64,000 nt of DNA. It comes from Marsupella aquatica. Taxonomy: Eukaryota > Marchantiophyta. This document shows, in pieces, positions 56,502 to 64,000 of the stretch. Each line of letters starts with the position of its first letter. Position 1 is the stretch's first letter. The notes under the pieces were generated by a model that ran no database searches, was not told where the DNA came from, and saw only the letters and a list, made by a program, of their open reading frames with translations. The position numbers and the translations under genes were made by a program. The stretch is from contig OZ316899.1 in assembly GCA_973895155.1 (NCBI GenBank), positions 2,666,001 to 2,730,000 on the forward strand, read 5' to 3'.

Positions 56502-59500
56502 CTACTTGTCCATCCTTTGGAGATAACTTTGGACAATTTGTAGAACATTTCGAGGATTCTTCAAACCTCTGCTCGCCATGTTTTCTTCTTTCATTCCAGA
56601 TTTAAAACCATACATTGCAGAATTTGCATACTGCCAATGTTGAGTGTTCTCACCAAACCCTAGATCGCGTTCCCATGTCTTAGTGGACATGAACAATTTA
56701 GATACCGTGCACTCTCAGTCACATCAAGTTTAGAGTATTTAGGCCTCCACCATTCGACTAGAAACATTGGAGCAGAGGAGGGTTTGTTGAAGCAGTAGTT
56801 GGGATTTCATTCTTAGGGTCCACTGAACCCAAAGCCCTCACCAACCAGAAATGACCTCCACCGTTTTTCTTCTCCCAGTCATCCTCGGGTCGAAGAAATA
56901 CAAAGTTCCCTTCACAAATATCCTTTAGGGGAATCCACCGTCCTTGTTCTCTCTCAACTCGAGATCCAACAAATGGTGCTACTTGATCTTCCATCTCTTC
57001 CAAGACCTCATTTTGAAGAGCCGTCATCTCTGCATTCTCCTCATCTTCACTTGGAGGACCATTTTGTTCCAGTTGGTTGACCTTGTAACCAGTGCCGTGG
57101 TTAGTCTTAGGCCAAAATCTGTTTTTCAAGGGAAATTGAGTACTTCCCTCCCCTTCTAGTGCAAGGCCATTTGTCAACAACTCCACAATTCTCTCCCAAT
57201 ATTTCACAAGAGGAAATTTTTCCTTATATGCTATAGATGTCTCATCAGTGCAACTCCTTCTCAAAAAATCAAGGTACTTGTTAAGAAATGGGATAATCTC
57301 TTCAGATTTTTTGTGTATCTCTCCAATGGATTAGCTAAGGGCTCTCCACTAGGTAAAAGAAGAGAATTTGTTGTCAAATCTGTTGCCCAAATGCACCTTC
57401 CATCAACTGGAGCCCAAGCCTGCTTTACATGAGACTTATACTGAAATATTGGTACATTATCTCTCATAGAGAAAAGAAATGATACGGGTTTTGATCCTCA
57501 CCATGTTGGGTGGAGACCGTCTCCATCTAACTCTCGGCTGCATCTTCAAAACCAATATACCTATTCATTGGAATAGTCTTTGGTTCCAAATATCCCTTAA
57601 AAAATGCATCAAAGTCAAGAAGGGCTTGAAAGAAAGGTCTATGAGGTTCCAAATAAAGGCCATCCAACATGTCACCTGTCTTGTCTCCATTGTACTCCCC
57701 AAGGTCTTGAAGACACTTAGCCAAGGATGTCACAGTGAAATTGGCATCTCCTGGCCAAAGGCCAGTGACACTAAAGTGTGCATAAACTCCAGGATCCCTA
57801 CCATGGGTCAACATCCCTATGAGAGCAATAGGTAGTGGCATTCCATGACCTGAAAGCGATTTAGGAGTACTGACCATTTTTGGAATCCACGTCTTTATTT
57901 GATCCATCTTGTCGTGAATGATGCAAAGATATTCTCCTGGATGTTGCTTGGCCATCACTCGATGAGTATAATAAACATATCTACGTGACATTTGCTCACG
58001 AAGATGTTGCGCTTGTTTTTCTTCAATTTTAGCATGTACTTTTTTCCTTCTTTCTTGCATCAAACTATCTTTATATTCACAACAAAGAGTACACTTGGCA
58101 AATGCACCATCTTTGTGGAAACTGAAGTTTGCAAATGATTTGCTCCAAATCTTGTACAGAGTATTCTTTGTAACTGGAGGAAGGCCCTCGTCCTTCATCT
58201 TTGTTCTCACATCTTCCAGAATCTCCAACTTGTAACACGCTGGAAGACGATACTCAATGGAGTCTGTCCCATGAGCCCCAACATAAGGTATATGAGGCAT
58301 GGGTTCCGCATTTCGAGTCAAAAAATCCTACAATAGAGCTCGTGCATGCAAGGTATTTGACCTTGTTTTCATGGAGCCCGTGTTTCCATGGAACCCAAAT
58401 TTGCAACCTTCCACATATCTCCTTTTGTAATCATAATATTTTGTGTGGCTAAAGCCATGGATAATTGCAAATGCATGTCTACATACGACCATACCCTTGA
58501 GAACATGGTGCCCCTTATCACAAACATCATCTTCTCTGTAGTGGAAGAGGTTGAAAATGTGTGATGTTTTTGACTCGCTAGAATACCGTGAAATTCTATC
58601 CGAATATCTTCTATGTCTTCTCTTGGCATAGTCAAACAACATTTCTACTTGCAAAAATTCTCTCTTTTAATTTCATCAATCGAAGCTTCCGTTGTTTTTG
58701 AAACTGCCTTGGTTTCCAACAACCTTCTCTTCTTTTCAATCGGATCTACATGACTCCTCTTGTTGAAATTGTATGGCCTTGTGTGCGGCATTCCTCTATC
58801 ATTAATATTTGGATAGAGATCATCCCTATCCACTGACTCCATCCTCTCTGAACCTTCAACCAAAATATCCGACAAAAATTTCTCATTTGCAAGTAGATTT
58901 GTTGAATCAATTTGCCATCGAACCAAAGTAATTACTCCCCTATGGATGTTGGGAAAGTATTGTGATTCCACCACATCTTTCACAGCAATCCCGACACGGT
59001 CCTCGCCAAGGATTTCATCATCAACCGCCACCGTTTGTTGAGGCATAGTGGTAGTCCCTGTGGCAACCCTATTGGTTCGATCTGAACCAATGTATAGTTT
59101 GACCAACTTTGACATCCAATTTGACCGTTGGAAATAGTCACAATTAGTTTTAGAAATTTCGGCTGATGGAGACTCCACAACAAAACTCCGCTCTATGTCA
59201 ATATTGTCACCCGCATCCTTCTTTGAGAAACTCTTTCTACTTCGGACATCCGCTACATCCCAGAGAACCCATGAGTCTTTTGCCTCATCAATTGTTTCAG
59301 CCCCACTATGTTTGTAAGGTAAAACCCTACTCCCATGAATGACATCAGTGACCCTCACACTGATCCGTGATTCACCAAGTAAAATGTTGTGACATTTGTC
59401 CATTGGATTTGTATTAAAAACAACTCCAAGGGCTACACAACACCCAGAGATGAACATTTCAACCTCGTCCCCTTGCCTTAGAGTGGTTGATGAGTCCTCC

Positions 59501-59844
59501 TCTACAATTGGATTTTTCTCCAAATTACTCTCCGGTCGATTTGAACAACTACCTACACTGATGCGTTTTTGAGAATTTGTTGTTGCTGATAGATATGCGC
59601 AAGACAAATCCCAAATAATGCAAGAATCAATGGCATCAAAAAGGTTTTCTACCCGAGGCATCAAAAATGATAGTTTTGCGGTTTGGTCAAAAACTTTGTC
59701 AATGAGAACGCCAATTCAATTCTCTCTCAACAATATATTTTGAACACTATCCTCCGAATTGATTTTTTGAACTATCCCGCTTGCAAAGTTGTAACCATCA
59801 ATAGTCAATATCACATTGTCGCCTCTCACAAATGTTCCCATCAT
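56502..59844 (-). pseudogene. Element Y transposase-like gene, decayed, with DUF8039-like repeats
   Basis: Start ATG at 59844 (MMGTFVRGDNV), directly after a tgcag that could be an acceptor. The N-terminal third holds three copies of a DUF8039-like unit, at about 59840-59600, 59480-59230 and 59040-58900; copies end in W.LWDV or similar. The frame has a TGA (59716-59718), a shift in a T-run near 58648 and a TAG (58328-58330). The middle has GMVVCRHAFAIIHGFSHTKY, FHGNTGS, FAKCTLCCEYKDSL, CIIHDKMDQIKTWIP, GMLTHGRDPGVYAHF and NFTVTSLAKCLQDLGEY. Proteins of this type usually continue with a D-N...NKN and GHTHEDID region. Here that seems deleted between GLYLEPHR and PFFQALLDFDAFF (57600-57640). C-terminal pieces are at 57467-57261, 57264-56758 and 56696-56502. 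Family assignment is from motif memory. Confidence 0.6.
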
Positions 59845-61761
59845 TCTTTCACCTGCACAATTTGAAATGTAAATTATTAGTTAAAGATGATCCCAACTAG
59901 GAAGCGGAAAGTTGTCAATCCTATCTAGGGACAGCGCATATGACGCATAAAAAACCATGAACCTAATACCCAAACTGCGGATATAGATGATCCCTATCTA
60001 GCCCTAAAATCCTTTATTACTAAATATCCAGACGTTGGATAGGGATGATCCCTGTCCAAATAGTGGATAGGGTCACTATCCAAAATGGCAGATAAAGATC
60101 ATCCTTGTCCAAACAACGGATAGGGATGATCCCTGTCCAAATGAAGGATAGGGTGATCCTTGTCCAAACAACAGATAGGGATGATCCCTGTCCAAATGGC
60201 GGATTAGGTGATCCTTGTCCAGGCAGCGCATAGGGATGATCCCTGTCCAAATGGCTGATATTGATGATCCCTGCCCAAACGGCGGAAAGGGATGATCCCT
60301 ATCCAAATGGTGGATAGAGATGATCCCTGTTCAAATGGCGGATAGAGATGATCCCTGTACAAATGGCGGATATTGATGATCCCTGTCTACATGATGGATA
60401 GAGATGATCCCTGTCCAAATGGTGGATAGGGTTGATCCCTATCCAAATGGCGGATAGAGATGATCCCTGCCCAAATGGCGGAAAATGGTGATCCATGTTC
60501 AAATGGTGGATAGAGATGATCCCTGTCCAAATGGCGGATAGAGATGATTCCTGTCCAAATGGTGGATAGAGATGATCCCTGTCCAAATGGCGGATAGAGA
60601 TGATCCCTGTCCAAAAGGCCGATAGGGATCATCCTTGTCCAAGTGGAGGATAGGGATCATCTCTATCCAAAAAGCTGACATGGACAATCCAAGTATGTAG
60701 ACGTGAATCTAAAGATAGTAAGATCCATGTCCAAATGGTGGATAGGGATGATCCCTATCCAAACAGCTGACAAGGACAATCCAATTATTTAAGTAAACTT
60801 GATCTCTAGACAATAAGATCCCTATCCTGAGTTTCACTAGTCCAATCTTCTCAATTCAACTAAATCAGACAACCCTAGGTATCTAATGATTTCAAAATTT
60901 GCAAATATCAATGGAATATTTTTCAATTCAAGAGTAATTAATTGAGAGTTACCTATATTGGAAATGATTCTTCAACCCCAAAGTCACTTGATTTTATGCT
61001 ATCATTTTACTAACTGTCAACCTAATGACTAAAATATAGTGTTGAAGGGTAGCTATATGTAAGCTTGTTAACTAGATGCTTCCATAGTGTGGAAGGAACA
61101 AATTTTCTTGCGTATATCTAAAATAAAAGAGGAGAGGTTAAAACTGGATGTTTGGCGATTCTTTATAAATTCCAAAGTTTCTCAATAGAGCTCCGTAATA
61201 AACGGAGCTATTACGGAGCTTGTTGAGAGACTGAATGAAAATCTAAGAAGGAAAATAACAATGAGGTGGCTCAAGGGGTTCTTATACCATTGTTCAAAAG
61301 GGATGGAGTGTAATTCTCGTTGTCAAAGATGAGGCAAAGCGATAAGGCGCAATCAACCTTCACCAGCGGCAGAGAATTAGGGCTTGAGGGCACGCAGCAT
61401 GATAAAGGGGTGGGTTCGGCCTCACATTGTCGGCCTCACATCATTGGCCGTACATTGTCAGCCTCGCCCTTGGGAGGGGGTAAAGGAGGCAAGAGGTCCT
61501 CTCTTGACCTCGTTCTTCATTTCTCCTCCTCCGCTTCTCCTCCTCCTCCACCGCTCCTCCTCCTCCGCTCTTGCTCCTGTTGTGCTTCCGCTCATCTCAA
61601 TCCTCCGCTCCTCCTCCTCCTCCGCTCTTGCTCTTGTTGTGCTTTCGCTCCTCTTGTGCTTCCTCCTCCATTGCTACTCAGTCTCCACCGCCGCCACATT
61701 AGTTGCCCTAGATCTAACGCCCCTTGATCCGCCACGTGTCCAGATTGCCACGTGTTCAAAT
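59845..61761. promoter_or_regulatory. Divergent intergenic region of element Y
   Basis: Separates the two Y genes. It holds the palindrome array at 59980-60790, then AT-rich sequence with no gene (60800-61300), then a pyrimidine-rich tract of CTC/TCC repeats (61500-61690) just before the start of the ParB-like gene. ORFs at 61320-61727 and the first part of 61384-61911 run through this tract. Confidence 0.5.
59980..60790. repeat. Element Y palindrome array
   Basis: About twenty units of roughly 36 bases: GGATAGAGAT-g-ATCCCTGTCC followed by 'aaatggc' or variants. The two arms pair with one or two mismatches. Units differ, so they are not a recent amplification. Six ORFs in this region are translations of the repeat (DRDHLYPPFGQGSS-like). 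Confidence 0.88.
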
Positions 61762-64000
61762 ATGGAGTCAAGTAGACCTATTCAAGTGGACTTGACTACA
61801 GAGCCAACAGAGGAGACGGATCTCTCCTCCATTGCGGATGTGGTAGATACAGCCCTGGAGGATTCTAGAGCCTTTCAATTGCTCAACCCAAGTGAGTACC
61901 TGAAGTTTTAGGCACTGGACAAAGATCATCCCTATCCAGTTGGATAGAGATGATCTCTATCCAAGTAGAGGATAATGATAATTTCTATTAGTAATTCGAT
62001 ACGGATCATTCCCATCCTCTCTATGGATAGAGATCATCCCTGTCCAGTTGGATAGAGATGATCTCTATCCAAGCATAGGATAGTAAAGTTCAATAGAGAT
62101 GTTAGTAATTCAATACAGATTGTTAACATTCTCTACCTTGATAGAGATCATCCCTGTCCAATTGGATAGAGATGATCTCTATCCAAGCATCAGCTAGTAA
62201 ATTTTGATAGAGATGTTAGCAATTCAATACAGATCGTTAACATTCTCTACCTGGATAGAAATCATCCTTGTCAAGTTGGATAGAGATGTTAGTAATTCAA
62301 TAGTAATCCTTGTCCAGTTGGATAGAGATGATCTCTATCCAAGCAGAGGGTAGTGATGATTTGTATTAGTAATTGCATATAGATAATTCCAATCCTATGT
62401 TTGAAATCATCTCTGTCCAGTTGGATGGGGATGATCTCTATCCAAGGAAGGGAGAGTGACCTCTAGTCAAAATTGATAGAGATCATCTCTGTCCAAACTT
62501 ATAGAGAACCCCAAATTTCCAGTGACAAAACTAATAATTATGCATGGTTGTGGCAATTGCAGGAAGTACTCTCAATGCATTGAAACCACCAATTTCAGAG
62601 GCAGATTGTTCTGAGGGAGTCTTGCTTGAGCAGAGCAACCCAAACTTCCGTTGGGGCCTTGAGTTCTCCAGAGTTGATTTTGATTATCTTAGCACAACAA
62701 AGAGACAAGAACCAGTGTTGTGCATAAAGGTCAGAATGTCAGAAGGAGAGACTCTTGTAATTGGACTTGTAGTCTTCGTTGGAATTGAAGGAAGAGGATT
62801 TGTTTCAGTCATTCTTGAGCTCCATGAAAGAATAAGGTGGGTTAAACTTCATCTCCCATCAAAGGCGTATTCCTCAGAGTTCAATATCAAGTGGTCTGCA
62901 GCTGGAGAACTTGGCATGTTGTCAATGGGATTTTTCCCAAAATCATATTCAGCTCAGAAAGTGATTGCAAGAGTGAAGGGGATTCTTCCACCCGACCTCA
63001 TGTATGGGTTCCAATATGTGAAGCTAAATATCCATAAAAACCAAGGGAATTATACAATGTCGGTGACATGGATTTTAAATAATCTGCTCGACAAGGCAGG
63101 TTTCCTATCTTCAGAGTTAAGTGTTTGGCTTGATAAGAGCATTGCATTTGATGAGGAGTTTGTGATGGATAATGCAAAAAAGTGGACAATTCACTACCCA
63201 AGCCGATGAATGTTCCACCGGTAGCGGTGAACAAGCTTCCACCTGTAGTTGTTAACACGGAAGTTCCCAAGCCACCAAAAGTATCCCAGGAGACAACAGG
63301 GACCGCAAGAACAACAGCTGGGACCGCAGGAACAACAGTTGGGACAAGCACCAAAAGAGTGGTAGGGAGGCAAAGACAAGGAGAGAGCAAGGAGCACGAG
63401 AAAATTGAGACACTGCCAAAGGAACCCGAGAAGAAGCCAATAGGGAAGAAGAAATAGAAGACTGACAAGTCTATCGTGCGGTCAACCCCTGCGGAAGTAC
63501 AGATGCTCCCAGAAGATGAGGGAGACAAACTTGATGCCCGTGAGGAGAAGAAGGTCTTAGAAGGAAATGATGTTCTCCAGAGAATAGAGCAGTACTATAC
63601 TTTTGGTATAAATGAACTGTTTTCTATTCCAGTGGAGAAAATTTTGCCTGCACCGGCAAGATTATGTTATAGGATGCTCAATAGTACCCATGTGAAGCAC
63701 ATAGCCAAATCCATGGTCAAAAACCTTGGACATGAACCTCATGTCGCGGACCTGCTTCCTTACAATCCGAAGCTTAGAAAGTTGCTCCATTTTGACAGCA
63801 CGGAGAACGACTGCAAAGACTTTCTTGCAGGTGTGAAGAAAGGCGAGATTGGCTTCTTTGCCATCAGTGGGCAACATTCGGCTAGGGCGGCCAAGTGGGT
63901 TCTCAAATGGGCCAAAATTGATGCCAAGTTGATAGTATTGGCAAAAAAGTTAAAATACAGGAAGTCTAGATTATTGTCAGACCTTACACCATCGGCTATA
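61762..64000 (+). pseudogene. Element Y accessory gene with ParB-like domain (3' end outside the window)
   Basis: Exon 1 is 61762-61891 (MESSRPIQVD...LLNP) with a GTGAGT donor. Exon 2 starts at 62563 after TTGCAG, and the junction keeps frame. The first 200 residues of exon 2 have no recognised domain. A one-base change in the A-run near 63174-63180 shifts the frame to a Pro/Thr-rich linker (63182-63454). A TAG follows (63455-63457), then the frame stays open to the window end. That part reads ILPAPARLCYRMLNSTHVKHIAKSM and FFAISGQHSARAAKWV (63857-63895), the pattern of a ParB-like domain (G-x-H/R-x-x-A-A). It aligns with MULE-2 in the block PAP.RLCYRMLN / APPRIPLCRMRN. Whether a methyltransferase part follows cannot be seen. 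Confidence 0.6.
61919..62510. repeat. Element Y palindromes in intron 1 of the ParB-like gene
   Basis: Four perfect copies of GGATAGAGAT-g-ATCTCTATCC, at 61942-61962, 62050-62070, 62164-62184 and 62320-62340, plus a variant at 62423-62443. Each is preceded by 'tccagtt' or 'tccaatt', and most are followed by 'aagca'. They are embedded in roughly 110-base imperfect repeats that also contain 'gttagtaattcaata'. Confidence 0.92.

Larger units (their letters stand above)
55940..64000. mobile_element. Element Y (borders not resolved, runs off the window)
   Basis: Recognised from a minus-strand transposase-like gene (59844 to about 56502), a divergent plus-strand ParB-like gene (61762 to beyond 64000) and a private palindrome family in the intergenic region and first intron. 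The overall plan matches MULE-2: transposase leftward, ParB-like gene rightward, palindromes between. The proteins other than the ParB-like part are unrelated. Confidence 0.5.

Noticed and set aside
60020-60687. Five overlapping minus-strand ORFs with DRDHLYPPFGQGSS-like repeats
   Set aside because: They are translations of the Y palindrome array. They overlap in different frames and follow the DNA repeat, not a protein constraint.
59980-60790. Possible CRISPR array of 36-base units
   Set aside because: There are no unique spacers; the whole unit repeats and the genome is eukaryotic.
61320-61727. Ser/Leu/Cys-rich ORF
   Set aside because: It runs through a CTC/TCC pyrimidine tract with no conserved motif.
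62998-63528. 176-residue antisense ORF
   Set aside because: Antisense to the Pro/Thr-rich linker of the Y accessory gene; its low-complexity sequence is a by-product.

Overview
This is a TE-saturated eukaryotic window. All recognisable genes belong to transposable elements. GT-AG introns, TNP2-type CACTA transposases, an EDM2-type PHD fragment and an F-box fragment point to the green lineage. The mix of elements would fit a large charophyte genome such as Chara, but I cannot prove the species. No rRNA, tRNA or ordinary host gene was recognised.

Layout: 1-1022 is the end of a gypsy-type LTR built from short tandem repeats. About 1.1-6.5 kb is a decayed Mutator-like element (MULE-1). About 6.57-29.3 kb is an outer CACTA element. 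A second, complete CACTA (8614-26979, TSD ACA) is inserted in it, and removing it restores the outer reading frame. The inner CACTA carries TNP2 and TNP1-like genes plus cargo: a Cys-rich ORF, an EDM2-like PHD fragment, a two-BRCT protein and an F-box gene. The F-box gene is split by a solo LTR (16801-18543, TSD CACAA). At 29302-52474 lies a 23-kb element X with 26-bp TIRs and a 6-bp TSD (CATGTG). It encodes a transposase-like protein of an unnamed family and a RING-like accessory protein. A second MULE (MULE-2, about 38053-49125) sits in the giant intron of the X transposase gene. At 52.7-55.9 kb is a gypsy LTR, gag, protease and partial RT. From about 56 kb to the window end is element Y, with a decayed transposase-like gene and a divergent accessory gene that runs off the edge.

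The most unusual content is in MULE-2 and Y. MULE-2 encodes, divergently from its MULE transposase, a four-exon protein. Its first exon carries a ParB-like DGNHR motif, and its last exons read like a permuted amino (N6-adenine/N4-cytosine) DNA methyltransferase. The accessory gene of Y carries a second, distantly similar ParB-like segment. MULE-1, MULE-2, X and Y each have a private family of interrupted palindromes. They recur only in introns, UTRs and intergenic DNA of that element: TAGCGCC-n-GGCGCTA, GCTAGCGA-nn-TCGCTAGC, AAGGACT-nn-AGTCCTT and GGATAGAGAT-n-ATCTCTATCC. The arrangement resembles ParB/parS and, by analogy, the VANC/motif anti-silencing system of Arabidopsis VANDAL transposons. 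My main hypothesis is that these elements encode proteins that mark or protect their own DNA through these sites.

Most genes have a few in-frame stops or frameshifts. Many stops are TGA where Arg (CGA) is expected, which fits CpG methylation and deamination of silenced copies.
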